Assembly: GCA_963971575.1 (NCBI GenBank)
Contig: OZ020624.1
Location: 501,001 to 565,000, forward strand
Direction of reading: 5' to 3'
Source: Liopterus haemorrhoidalis
Taxonomy: Eukaryota; Arthropoda; Insecta; Coleoptera; Dytiscidae
DNA length: 64,000 bases
Part shown: in pieces, positions 32,820 to 44,069 of the stretch
Layout of the letters: each line of letters opens with the position of its first letter
Numbering within the stretch: the first letter of the stretch is position 1
Program-made: the position numbers and the translations under genes
The notes under the pieces: generated by a model
Database searches by the model: none
What the model was told of the DNA's origin: nothing
Seen by the model: the letters and a program-made list of their open reading frames with translations, nothing else

Positions 32820-33480
32820 TATGAGGCCGACATCTATAACGACTTCAGATTTTAATTGTAGAATCGGCTTAAGCAGAATTTTGATAACTGCAATAATATT
32901 TTATGTTTCCAAGAAATAATTTTAACCCGAAAGATATTTTTATTCATACAAAGCCGAATGGTACGTGTAAATTTTACATTGAATTGATTTTTATTCGCAA
33001 ACAATTTTGAATTGAATTGTACATTTGATTTTTTCGCGGAACACTTGAAGGTCCATCGCGGAACACTCTTTGAGAACCAAAACTCTATAGTAAAGGATGT
33101 ATGGTCACGAAATTGTTTCAATGTGTAATATTTTTGCGTTAACATCATGTTTATCCTGGCACTGGATGAAAGGGAAAAAATGGAGAACAAATAGTGACAA
33201 TGGATTAATGTAGTGGAATGTATTTGTTGTTTATTTGGCAAATAAGTGTTAATGTACATTTAGGAAATACCACACATTTTCCTTAATAAATATTAACAAT
33301 TTCAGTGGCAGTGCCGGTAAATATTTGTCCGTGTCAATATTTTATTTGCCTGCACTGCTGATGGATAACAGTAATGTTGGGTTTTCCCTAATACAGTAGC
33401 ACAATATACACTACACAGTTTGTAAGACATTAAAATAACTACTTAATAACCTATCATCATATCGAAATTAATAAATATAT
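32820..33480. other. Intergenic, no gene supported
   Basis: A 135-codon minus frame (32852-33259) spans most of it but has no recognisable motif and low-complexity composition; I do not call it a gene. Confidence 0.4.
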
Positions 33481-33482
33481 TA

Positions 33483-33892
33483 AATCTAGTAACTTTTACC
33501 GATTGATTGTGGCTTTTGATCATTTTGTTTAGGAAAAGCCTGCTTCAATATATAGGGAAAAATTGCTAAGCGATATGACATCTGGTGGGATTTTAGCAAC
33601 TACAGAAATAGACATTCTATCGCACTTTTTTTATAAAAATTATTTGCATAAAAATATAATTGCATAAAAACACGTATTAATATTGTAGCAAAATTACAAA
33701 AACCACCAGTAAACATTAAAATTCACGTTGTTTATATGTAACGAATGTCTATTTTGAAGGTTCCAAGTATGCCACAATAGCGCTGCGATCTTAAAATACT
33801 TCCCCTATAAAAAAATTAGCTAGTGACAACTTGAGAAAATTTAAATTCCATTTATTTCCGCTTAAAGGTTTGAAATCGCCGTATTACAAAAT
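33483..33892. repeat. Possible old, diverged MITE-A
   Basis: Left side CTAGTAACTTTTACCG and TTTTGATCATTTTGTTTAGG, right side ATTTCCGCTTAAAGGTTTGA, are recognisably related to MITE-A at about the right spacing (410 bp). Divergence is strong. Confidence 0.4.
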
Positions 33893-34602
33893 GAAACATC
33901 TTGTACTGAGAAAATTTGTTTTTCCAAAAAAAAAAAAAAACAAAGTTTCAGAAATCTAAAAATAGTGCTGCCCGAATTAAAAGAAATAACATTTCCTAAA
34001 AACGCAACAAAATTGTTCCTATTAAGTTGTTTTCGCCAAATGTGTGACTAACTAAATAATAGTGTCTTATTTGACTCATAATTAGACATTACGAAGCACT
34101 CCAAGTTCTTTATAAAAAAGTATCTCGAGGCAACAATTATAATTATAAATAAATTCCAAACACATTTTCAATATTATATTTTCCAATTTTGTTTAAATTG
34201 TACGTAGAGTAATTTAAATATTCATAATATAAATTATTTTCACGGCAGCAATCCAAGAAACAAGATCTTAATTTACCAGTTATTTCTGGATCATTAAAAC
34301 AAAAAAAAAAAAAAAAACAACGTAAAACTCTTGTAGAAACCTGTTAAATATTAAAACCAAGATGGACGACACACGTATATATACACACATACATATACAC
34401 GATGGAATGTCGCCTGCTTGATGGAATAATCGAAGTAATGTTTTATGCAAATAAGTATTTGAAAATAGTTATAAAGATACAACGTCCCAATGCACTCGAA
34501 TACGACATTCTGCATGGATGCAACTAAATTACTGCGACCAGATGCTTCTACAAAAATTAGAGAACAATTTGGAAGATTTACTTAATGAAGATTGGTAACC
34601 AG
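33893..34602. other. AT-rich intergenic
   Basis: Poly-A runs and a short TATACACACATACATATACA stretch near 34378. No gene seen. Confidence 0.45.
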
Positions 34603-34832
34603 ACAACTGGGGCCGTAAGACAATTCGGACCGTACACAATTGGGGCTTTTCACAACTGGGGCCATTAACAACTGAGGCGATGGACAATTCGGGCCGTACA
34701 CAATTAGGGCTTTTCACAACTGGGGCCTCAAACAACTGGGGCGATGGACAATTCGGGCCGTACACAATTGGGGCTTTGCACAACTGGGGCCATTAACAAC
34801 TGGGCCGATGCACAATTCGGGCCGTTCACAAC
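34603..34832 (+). repeat. 64-bp higher-order minisatellite, locus 2
   Basis: Anchor GACAATTCGG at 34619, 34683 and 34747, exactly 64 bp apart. Each 64-bp unit contains four related 15-17-bp subunits (ACAATTCGGGCCGTAC, ACAATTGGGGCTTTTC, ACAACTGGGGCCATTA and ACAACTGGGGCGATGG variants). Same array as 10681-10863, inverted. Confidence 0.85.
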
Positions 34833-35035
34833 AGGCAATTAAAGTACAATTTTTTAAAATAAAATTACATCGTGGTTATATATATGCCTAATTATATTTC
34901 TATTCAATATAAGTGTTATATTATTATTTTGAAACAGAGTTTAAAACTGTTACCACACACAGTTAGTAACGCCGGGAAAAAGGGCAAAACCCAATACTAC
35001 TTATTTTAAAAATCAATAAATCATATAATATTATA

Positions 35036-36422
35036 CAGTGAATTTATTTTTTAATGCAACATGTACTATGTCATTACCATGGATACAGTTTTTGACAGCA
35101 ATATAAATCGTGTTCATTTTCATTTGCAACTTAGACAATTAATGTGTATACTTTAGCTCATTGCTGATTTAAAAATTAATCAATATGTATACAGATGAAG
35201 AAAAAATAATGATGGTAACTTGGTATAACTCCCAAATGAGTTTAAAAGAAGTTTCTGCTGTATTTAGTGCAACTTATCCAGATCGGCCAATACCAAATCC
35301 CTCTACAATTTCAAGACTAGTTAATAAATTTCATCGCGAAGGATGTCTTAAGTCAAAACATAATAAAAAAAGAACAACATCCCACGTGCTTACAGAAGAG
35401 AAGCAGTTGGAAATATTATTACAAGTGGAAGAAAATAATCAAAATACTTTAACATCAATTGCACAAACCGTTTGTGTCAGTATTGGATCTGTTTTTAACT
35501 TCTTACAAAAAGAAAAGTTTCGATCATACAAATTTCAAAATTATCAAGAACTGTTAGAAAGAGACGCAGCAGTACGTATGGATTTTTGTTTTGAAATGTT
35601 TGAAAAAATTAATTCCGACCAACAATGCTTCAAAGAATTTTATTTACTGACGAAGCAACGTTTACTCTAAATGGTGAAGTACACAGACAAAATTTTAGGT
35701 ACTGGAGTCGAGAAAACTTACATTTGTTTCATTCCTCCCGAACTCAAAATCCGCCAAAATTAAATGTTTGGGCAGGGATAATAGGAACCAATATTATAGG
35801 GCCTTTTTTTTATTGAATTTACCTTAATGCCGCAAAATATCTAGCCCTTTTGCAAAACCAAATATTACCTGCGTTGCGAAACCTGAATATTAATGGACAA
35901 GTATGGTTTCAACATGATGGCGCACAAGTCCATTATTCTAGAATAGTTAAAGAATATTTACATAGAACTTTCCCAAATAGCTGGATTGGAAGAGGAGGGT
36001 CGATGCATTGGCCAGCGAGATCTCCGGATTTGGCACCCAATGTTTTTTTTTATTGGGAATATTTAAAGGCCAAAGTATATAATGGAGAATTTAGAGATGT
36101 TGCTGAACTACAAGACAAAATTGTTCAAGCATCAAACAATATACCTAAACAGCAATTGCTGAATGTTTTGCATAATTTTTATGATCGCTTAACATTTTAT
36201 ATGCAAGTAAACGGAGAAACTTTTGAACATTTATTATAAGTTTTTATTAGTTATTTATTTATTATTATTTTTTTAAATTTTATTTTCATTCAAATATTTT
36301 GATTTTGCTAGTAAATATGGTTTTTTCTATGTTGCAAATGAAAATGAACACGATTTATATTGCTGTCAAAAACTGTATCTATAGTAATGACATAGTTCAT
36401 GTTGCATTAAAAAATAAATTCA

Positions 36423-36425
<3 letters not shown>
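35036..36425 (+). mobile_element. Tc/mariner-superfamily element with 95-bp inverted repeats
   Basis: Left repeat 35036-35130 and right repeat 36331-36425 are inverted copies with only a few mismatches by eye. They begin CAGTGAATTTATTTTTTAAT and end at TTTGCAAC. TA flanks both ends; the right flank is an (AT)n run. Length 1390 bp with one degraded transposase inside. Confidence 0.9.
35185..36239 (+). pseudogene. DD-D transposase (Tc3/DUF4817-like), degraded
   Basis: The frame from ATG 35185 gives an N-terminal DNA-binding region: MYTDEEKIMMVTWYNSQMSL, PNPSTISRLVNKFHREG, a TEEKQLEILLQVEEN helix and VCVSIGSVFNFLQKEKF. A frameshift near 35620 moves to the frame holding FTDEATF (first Asp) and LNVWAGI. 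An in-frame TGA at 35814 interrupts it. It continues with VWFQHDGAQVHYS (second Asp) and WPARSPDLAPNVFFYWEYLK (third Asp), ending TAA at 36239. There are 36 residues between the second and third Asp, so DD36D, against 34 in classic mariner. Two lesions make it inactive. The related element at 6436 shares the PDLxP and WPxRxPD wording. Confidence 0.85.

Positions 36426-36493
<68 letters not shown>
36426..36493. repeat. (AT)n microsatellite
   Basis: An alternating AT run of about 68 bp between the Tc/mariner element and the Tigger remnant. Tyrosine-isoleucine frames across it are artefacts. Confidence 0.95.
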
Positions 36494-36496
<3 letters not shown>

Positions 36497-37085
36497 TCAG
36501 TAAACTGTGTAATTTTTTCACTTTGCTTTTTTATATACGATATTGTGGAAGTGCCGACGCCATATTTATCAGACCAATAACGTCCTGAATCACCCCATTT
36601 CAATGCACTGATGATATCTAATTTGTCTTTTAAAGATAGTACAACACGTTTTCTTTTCGATGACATATCGGTAATATTGACATTCATGACAGATAATACA
36701 TATCGATGAAAAGAAAAAAATATATTTTTTTAATCAAATGAACAAAAGAGGAAATATATAATACAGTGATTTTTTTTATCCTGCAATATAGGTAATATCG
36801 TTACTATGGTAATTGAAATCTGACAGCAATGTAAAATTGCGTTTCTTTTAATTTGCAACATAGGCGACTTTACATTGCTGTCAAAATAATTTGTCGTTAC
36901 TAAGGAAACCATGACATAATTTCAATGTTGCAGGATAAAAGAAATTCACTGTATCAATAAAAAAAGTTTCATACTTAATGTACGTAATTTTTCTTTCCTA
37001 TTTCTCCACACTTTTTTTCGATTATCCGGATTTTTCGTTATCAGGACTACCTTCATCCCCAACCTAGTCCGGATAATCGATGTTC
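36497..37085 (-). pseudogene. Tigger/pogo element 5' remnant
   Basis: Minus frame from 36687 (or the Met at about 36666) reads MSSKRKRVVLSLKDKLDIIS, ALKWGDSGRYWSDKYGVGTS and TISYIKKQSEKITQF. This is the helix-turn-helix start of pogo/Tigger/jerky-type transposases (KRKRxxLSLxDKLxII, YGVGxSTIxxIKK). Coding stops at the AT microsatellite; the rest of the transposase is absent. Upstream, CGATTATCCGGACTAGG near 37060-37081 and TCCGGATAATCG near 37019-37031 match the usual Tigger terminal repeat. A MITE lies between. Confidence 0.75.
36764..36951. mobile_element. 188-bp MITE inserted in Tigger remnant
   Basis: Ends CAGTGATTTTTTTTATCCTG and CAGGATAAAAGAAATTCACTG (inverted), TA flanks. It shares CAGTGA-TTT ends and the TTTGCAACATAGG word with the larger element at 35036-36425, so it may be mobilised by the same transposase. 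Non-coding. Confidence 0.8.
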
Positions 37086-37243
37086 TTCAATATTTTATAT
37101 TGTTAAATGTTTTTAGTAAGTAATAAAAACAATTATTAATTATAAAATATTAAAAAAGTAAGCCTTGTTTGTAAAATATGGTATTGAAATATTCATTGAA
37201 TGTTTCAATTTCATTTAACTGTTTCTTTTGGTGTGTGAGTATA

Positions 37244-37757
37244 CAGTAGGTGGCCAAATTATTAGGGACAGCACACCCCCCTCTGTAATTTTCAAGTTTA
37301 AATGCATTTTGTGAGAAAATAAATTGTTTTTAAATCATTTTTCTTCTATATTCTTGTTGCTGGTATCATTATTATTTTAAAAAGCGGGAGATCGCCAAAG
37401 AAATCATCACCACCAAGCGGCAATTTATAGAAACCCTTATCAGAGAGTGGCATCACAACCCCAATCTCCGACACAACACAAAAGTCTGCATAGAAAGCAT
37501 GCCCAAACGCCTGGAAGCCGCAATCGCAGCAAAGGGTGGCATTACAAAATATTAAGATTTTACTTAATTTGTTAAATTAACACTTTTTATACAAAAATAA
37601 ATGATTATTAATAAGCAATTATGTCGTTTTATATTCTAAATAAAGCACTCTAATGAATAAAAATAAATACGAGACCCAAAGACACTTATTTCCTCAGTAA
37701 ATTCATTTGAAAATTACAAAAAATCTGCACTGTCCCTAATAATTTGGCCACCCACTG
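37244..37757 (+). mobile_element. Tc1-like element, internal deletion derivative
   Basis: Inverted ends CAGTAGGTGGCCAAATTATT and its counterpart ending ATTTGGCCACCCACTG, TA flanks. A residual plus frame (about 37386-37555) reads REIAKEIITTKRQFIETLIR, EWHHNPNLRHNTKVCIESMP and KRLEAAIAAKGGITKY, the C-terminus of a Tc1 transposase. The catalytic part is deleted. A partial copy is at 19796-20037. Confidence 0.9.
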
Positions 37758-38520
37758 TAAATGATTTTAATAATGAGTAATAAAAACAATTATTACTAAT
37801 AACATATTGAAGATGTAAGCATTATTTGTAAAATATGATATTGAAATATAATTTTCATTTAAGCTTATTCCTTGAATGTTTCAATTTCATTTAACTGTTT
37901 CATTTGGTTTCTGAATCGGCGTATATTCGGGTTTCAGCAGAGATATATATATATATATGATGTTTGACAATGTTGGATGAATTGAATTTGTGGTTAAATG
38001 CGTTGTTTTTACCTTGGTAGATATATGTAGATGTTATGTAGAGAAGAATCTTTTCAGGAAACGTTCATGTCTTAATGTGCAGGGTCCGGTTGAAGGAATG
38101 TGGATGTCGTGAAAGCAGCAAGCAAAAGTCACCTCTGTCATATCAACACAAGAAACACTCGTCCAGAAAATGGCACGGGGGCACAAAGTAAAAACACAAG
38201 CACAGAACGAAGCACAATACGAAACACTAGTTGATGTTGTCCCGGTATGATGAGATGTCTGTCTAATGAGGAAATGCTGCCCACTTGGAGATCGTTGTTA
38301 ATAGTTGCAGCTAGAGGCCTGTGTGCCACAGCCACAGAGATCGCGATTAATATCAACTTGTGTACAGAGACGGGATCTGTTAGCAACTGCGGAGGTTGGA
38401 CAGATAGTGTAGACACCGCGGAGTCGTTGTAGGTAGAAGGAGTCTCGCAGACGGAGAGGCGCTGAATTAACATCCAGCCACACTTACTTCTTCAATTCGA
38501 ACCCAACACGATCTTGGACA
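37758..38520. other. Intergenic; GC-moderate second half
   Basis: 37760-37930 repeats words seen just left of the Tc1 element (AATATTCATTGAATGTTTCA region), suggesting a local duplication around it. 38040-38520 is less AT-rich with open frames on both strands but no recognisable domain. It runs directly into the 145-bp array and may be part of the same repeat. Confidence 0.4.
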
Positions 38521-38522
38521 CT

Positions 38523-39247
38523 GTCTTCGATAATCACAAATATCTATCAACAACCCCACTAATTCATCATCGCTAACGCAGCTAACTGCTTGTAACTTCA
38601 TTGACCAGAACAACAACAAAATACACGCTTAAAATATTACATATGAACTACAAAAACAATCACAGATGTCTTCGATAATCACAAATATCTATCAACAACC
38701 CCCGTAATTCATCATCACTAACGCAGGTAACTGCTTGTAACTTCATTGACCAGAACAACAACAAAATACACGCTTAAAATATTACATATGAACTACAAAA
38801 ACAATAACAGATGTCTTCGATAATCACAAATATCTATCAACAACCCCCGTAATTCATCATCACTAACGCAGGTAACTGCTTGTAACTTCATTGACCAGAA
38901 CAACAACAAAATACACGCTTAAAATATTACATATGAACTACAAAAACAATAACAGATGTCTTCGATAATCACAAATATCTATCAACAACCCCCGTAATTC
39001 ATCATCACTAACGCAGGTAACTGCTTGTAACTTCATTGACCAGAACAACAACAAAATACACGCTTAAAATATTACATATGAACTACAAAAACAATAACAG
39101 ATGTCTTCGATAATCACAAATATCTATCAACAACCCCCGTAATTCATCATCACTAACGCAGGTAACTGCTTGTAACTTCATTGACCAGAACAACAACAAA
39201 ATACATGCTTAAAATATTACATATGAACTTCAAAAACAATCAAACCT
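38523..39247. repeat. 145-bp tandem array, five units
   Basis: The anchor GTCTTCGATAATCACAAATA occurs at 38523, 38668, 38813, 38958 and 39103, exactly 145 bp apart each time. Units 2-5 are almost identical; unit 1 is the most diverged. No open frame continues through it. Confidence 0.95.
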
Positions 39248-40775
39248 GTAAGAATAACAAGGTGTTCTGGATAGATTTTATGGAGGAAGGGTTGCATGGG
39301 AAAGGAAGACAAAATTGAAATATATAAAGCAGCGATTCTGTGCTGTGATTTATAAGCCGAAAAGAACAGAGACGAAGAAAATTAAATAAATCATAAGTAT
39401 GAATAAAGATAAAACAAAAGTTATGGTATTAGGAACAGATGAAATCATGAATATAAAAATCAGCTGTGGCCACCACAGGACCGATCGCCATCGTAAAGTA
39501 CTTTTATAAAATACATTCTAGCAGCAGAGTAGAAATAACTTGGCCTAATATTTTCTAACAGAGGTATACTTTATTAGAATCAACAATTTATAATACAAAT
39601 GTAACATAATTAATTTTCATATCTAACAGAGATTTTATTTATCATGACCATGGAAACGTTACATAAAAGTATGAAAAAATTGAGACTGAAAAAATTTTTA
39701 AAAAATTTTACATAAATTTGTCGAAATTTTTCGTTTTATCAAAATACGTCTGAAATAAAAGTTATTAGTTACTGCATTTATAGCAACTTTTGTTCAATAA
39801 ATTTTTTCGAAATATTTTTCTGTTGCTAAATATTCGCAAAGATCTTAAAATCGACACGAGTAAACTCCCATTTCTAGTTAACCGATTTTTACCAAAAGTT
39901 GATCAACTCGTGTCATTGATGTCAAAAGCTTAAATATGCAGTTTCATAAAAATCCTTTCAGCCTAATTTGCTCTGCACGTGTACACAGACGGACAGATGA
40001 ACAGACGGACAAACAGACAGACAGACGGACGGACAGACAGACCAACAGACATCATGCTAAAAATAGTCAAAACTTTATGTAGGGACCTCAATTCGTGGAG
40101 ATCCATCGAAATGTCAAAATCGGTATGATCACAATACCTCCCTTATATATGTTGACGGTCGGTAAAAATAGACGAAATTAATATTGAACAGGTTAAGAAT
40201 TTCAAATACTTAGGAATAGAGATAAGAGAGGATGGAAAACAAGAAATGGAGATAAATACAAGAATAGAGAAGACAACAAAACTTTACTTTGACATAAAGA
40301 ATACACTCATCAATAGGAAAGAAATAACAAGAACCACAAAAATAAACATATTCAAAGCTATATACAGACCGGTACTGACTTTTGGCTGTGAGACCTGGAC
40401 GCTTTCAAGAAGAGAAAAGAGTCAAGTACTTTGAAGATGAAGTATTTAAGAAGAGTAAAGGGTGTGACTAAGATGGATAAAATCAGAAATACAGATATAA
40501 ATAAGAACTCAATAGAACCGATAGAACAATTTATAGAAAACAGATAACTGGCCTGGTGGGGACACATGCAAAGACTGCAAAACACAAGACAAGTGAAGCA
40601 GATCTGGGAGATCAGAACGTACAGAAAGCAAAGAATAGGAAGACCGAGAAATACATGGGACAGAACTGTAAAAGGGATACTAGATAAAAGAGGAAAAACG
40701 ATTATAGAAGATAAAATAATGACAAGAAACAAAAACGACTGGGCAAAATTCGTACATGAACCCGTACTGTCATAA
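39248..40775 (+). pseudogene. Non-LTR reverse transcriptase fragment split by HINE-1
   Basis: Left of the insertion, 39400-39456 reads MNKDKTKVMVLGTDEI. Right of it, 40170-40774 reads INIEQVKNFKYLGIEIREDG, KQEMEINTRIEKTTKLYFDI, TTKINIFKAIYRPVLTFGCE, WTLSRREKSQVL, MKYLRRVKGVTKMDKIRNTD, AWWGHMQRL, RIGRPRNTWDRTVKGI and KNDWAKFVHEPVLS. These are the NxxKTKVM, FKYLGxxI, LLYGCETW and GRPRxTW landmarks downstream of the catalytic motif in insect non-LTR elements. Stop codons near 40435 and 40545 make it a pseudogene. The catalytic YADD is not found. Confidence 0.8.
39456..40169 (-). mobile_element. HINE-1 element, full length, in reverse transcriptase
   Basis: Minus orientation, about 714 bp, with all modules including the hairpin CTGTGGTGGCCACAG. 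An internal duplication around the TAACAGAG block adds about 85 bp. Because the host frame is known on both sides, the ends are exact to a few bases (AATCAGCTG and GGTCGGTAAAAA). Confidence 0.9.
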
Positions 40776-41540
40776 TATAGAAAAGAAGGAGAAAAGAAAG
40801 AAATACAGCCTACACCATTCTATGGTAGAAGGCTATATATATATAAGGAGGAAATAAAAATTCTTGAATACTCGTCAAAAGTTTATTTATAAAATATCAA
40901 GAGACGTTTCGACTGGTAAATCCAGTCATCCTCAGTCTAGAGTACGTTGTCAATATTTTACAAAAGTATATTCTTATAACAAAATATACGGAAATGAAAA
41001 AAACCATCCCAAACACATTCAGAGTAGACATGGCAGTATGGAACAGGACGGCTCGAGATTGTCTGACAATCTCGAGCCGCTTCCGAAATAATTTGGAGAC
41101 TCCAAAGCTACAGAGACCTGACGCCTAAGTTCAAAACCAATTGTATAAAGTTGCCCAGTATTGTAACTTCACCAAATTACAGGTGCAGATGCAACCATTG
41201 TTACTCGGATGCTAGGTTGGCGATTTTTGCCGGAAATAAAAGCAGTTGTACAGGTAGGTAATAGAGTTGGAAATGTACACAATAGCAGCAGACCGAAGAG
41301 ACAAGTGATTTAATGAAAGTTGGTTCGGTGTTTGGTGAGACTTGTTTAATAGGAGATGGCCCGTCATTGGCAGGCACTGATTGTAGCAATCCCATCCTGC
41401 ACCATCACAATACGCCTTCTGCACTTATTAAATTAAATCATATACGTGTCATGGCTGCTTTATATGATTTCAAATCATATTTTGCCCTTCAAACACTTAT
41501 TAATCCATTTGATAATCAACATACTCTTACGTAAATTTTG
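40776..41540. other. Retrotransposon 3' flank and intergenic
   Basis: The first part (to about 40990) includes GACGTTTCGACTGGTAAATC-CAGTCATCCTCAG, a phrase I associate with dispersed insect repeats. The rest has frames on both strands (41313-41534, minus 41212-41424) without recognisable domains. Confidence 0.4.
41049..41079. other. 31-bp perfect palindrome
   Basis: CGGCTCGAGATTGTC, one T, then the exact complement GACAATCTCGAGCCG. 15-bp stem with a single-base centre. Unrelated to nearby element ends. Confidence 0.95.
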
Positions 41541-42439
41541 TATTATAATTTGTTGTTTAATTAAATTAAATTTTTATGTTTCCCCTAAGTACAAAGTAAT
41601 AAAATATTAAGTAAAAATATATTTATTCATATAATATATTGCTACAAGTTGTATTTAAATGTTTATTTTTATTTTTTTTAAATTAGTCTCTATAGGGGAA
41701 AAATTTTAAGATCGTAGCGCCACGCGGATTTTTTTGAAACCATTCTAAATCAGATACCACTTGATATTTACTAGTAAATAATAGCGAAAAGTGTATCAAA
41801 AAACGACAAAAAATAAATAATTGTTTGGGATTTTCTGATTTTGTGAAGTGACATTACTTGTAAACATCTAAAATACTACATTTTGTGATTTGGTTTTAAG
41901 TTATGGCGGTTTTCCATTGTCGATTATTTTAACTATATTGGGGGAAATAATAATTCCCGTGTTGTTTACCAAGGGGTAGAAATCTACAATGCTGGGCATA
42001 TAATATTGTGTGGAGTCACTGAAAAAAACAGAGAGTTCATAAAGATTTATGCATTATGCCTACAGACTTGTGGATTGCAAACCCACACACAATAACAGGA
42101 ATTTTCAAGATATGCGATAATAAATACAAAATTAAAAATATTTTTTGTAGTCACTATCATTAAAATGTAATGAGCAAACTTTGATATAAGGGCTCACTTT
42201 TTTTTCCAATTTTTAAATTGTTTATCTAAACATCGCGTCGATTCCTAACCTCTTGCTTTCCCAATTTGGTTTCGAACCGTACGGTGTCTGATATTAGTGG
42301 AAACAAATGAAACCTTATTTCCGGGTTTCTTCTTTTCAATGAATTGCACATAGGCACACAATATGTATTATACATTTTTCAATGATTATAATAAAACTTT
42401 AAAAACAAACTTCATACAAAACCAATACACAAAACGAAA
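41541..42439. other. AT-rich intergenic
   Basis: No coding or repeat structure recognised. Confidence 0.45.
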
Positions 42440-43085
42440 TGTTATCTGATGTACACAAGTTCATGAAACGCTCACCAGATGGTAGGGTGCTTAGCTGCAA
42501 ATCCCTATAGACGATATCATGCTTTACTCATGATATCGTCGTCATCTGAACTATCGCTGTCATTTCTTGTATTTATTATTATTGGTTTAATATCATCAAC
42601 AATACTTTCCCTTTCCCACCATTCATATATTAAATTTTTTTAATAGATTTTGCCCAAGTTTTTCAACTAATTTGATCACAGGCTACTTGTCACATTTTAA
42701 AAACTTCGTTATCACTTTATCCGTTTTGACCAATATGTCTATCATAATAATTTTTTGTTATACCCCAAATTAGTTCAATGGAGTTAAACTGGCAGAGATA
42801 AGGAGGTAATCTTAGTACTTCATGACCATATGTGCCAATGTATCAATAAAATAAACTGGTTCAGATTTTAATTTCCTTCAGTTTCTCGTGATTTTGTTAG
42901 TGAGAAGTTCAAATTTATTACATTTTATAATTCTACGAATTGTTGATTCCGAAATCTTTAAGGCAGCTGCTACTCTTTGATGGACACAAGATAGAAAAAT
43001 AAGTAGCCCATTGTTCTCTTTTTCGGAATTAAAATATTCCAGCTGAAAACTAAAGTTTGTGAATTTAATAATTGGCCGCAAGCTC
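42440..43085 (-). pseudogene. Tc1/IS630-type transposase remnant, internally deleted
   Basis: Minus frame 43081-42878 ends in HQRVAAALKISESTIRRIIK, a helix-turn-helix of the type found in insect DDE transposases. Just downstream (42845-42720) another frame reads GHEVLRLPPYLCQFNSIELI followed by W, which matches the HxVLRLPPYHCxFNPIELxW block preceding the last catalytic acid. The two are adjacent although a full protein would have 150 or more residues between them, so the middle is deleted. Confidence 0.6.
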
Positions 43086-43195
43086 TATTAATTAATATTG
43101 TTACCAGACACTGACAGCTAAGATAAATAACAAAAAACATTGTTAAAATCGCTGAAAAATGGTAACTAGATTATTATATGAATGCACTACTTGAT

Positions 43196-43596
43196 AAATT
43201 CTGTTCCAACCGGTTAGGCGGAACTAGATTTTTCAATCTAGTTACTTTCATCGTTTAAATCGTGCTTTTCGGCAGTTTAAGCTTTGTAAATCATACTTAC
43301 AATAAACATTTTTTGGTTAAGGTTAATATCATTTTAAAATGTCATTTTCTTTATATTTTGATTTTCTGTGTCATTCTTATTACAAATTTCCCATTTTTTA
43401 TTTTTTTGTCATTAAAATATTTTAAAAAAATAATTTAATTTTGACATGTCATTCGTTTCCATGGTTTCATTGTTGGACTTTTAAATTTTGGTATTCCAAC
43501 GTGAAAAATGAAATAACCCAAGCAAGGTCCCTTCTCGTGACAACCTAAAAGAACGAAATTCCCATTTAGTTCCGCCTAACCGTTTGGAACAGACTG
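43196..43596. mobile_element. MITE-A copy 4
   Basis: The left terminus is altered (TAAATTCTGTTCCAACCGG instead of TACAGTCTGTTCC); the right terminus is intact (GGAACAGACTG-TA). About 400 bp, same interior as other copies. Confidence 0.85.
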
Positions 43597-44065
43597 TACA
43601 TACATGTAACAGTCACCTATCAGCAATCCGACTATATGGTCAAACGTCGTGGTCAAAATATTTATGGCAGCTCTAATCTAGCATCGTCCCGTAGCACACC
43701 GATTGCGAAGCACTGCTGAATAATAATCATATAAACATCTCCAGCTCCGAAGACTCATATTTGATTAAGGTTATTGTAATGAAATGACGGACATAATTTG
43801 TCTAATTGATATTTTTTGTGTCGTTCGAATTGCGGAGATTTGCTGGCGGTGAGTGACTGCTGGTAGCTGTGTGGGTGTCGGTGTGTGGATGACATCATCG
43901 TGGGCTGGAAACGGCTCGGATTGTCCCGGTGGAAGTGCCTCAGCCGCTGCCAGACTGGGAGACGCTAATTTAACACACCCACCGTCACAAATACCTCAAC
44001 ACTACCCGCATCAACACGCTTTATAAAATCCCATATTAAACACAATTTTTCGTAAAAAGATTTGT
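43597..44065. other. Intergenic, somewhat GC-richer
   Basis: 43840-43990 is richer in G/T with GTGTGGGTGTCGGTGTGTGG-like sequence. No domain or RNA gene recognised. Confidence 0.4.
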
Positions 44066-44069
44066 TTAA

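Noticed and set aside
32852..33259. 135-codon minus frame
   Set aside because: Low-complexity composition, no domain, lies in intergenic AT-rich DNA.
34603..34832. Regularly spaced repeat suggesting a CRISPR-like array
   Set aside because: Subunits are 15-17 bp with 5-6 variable bases, there are no spacers, and the genome is eukaryotic; it is a minisatellite.
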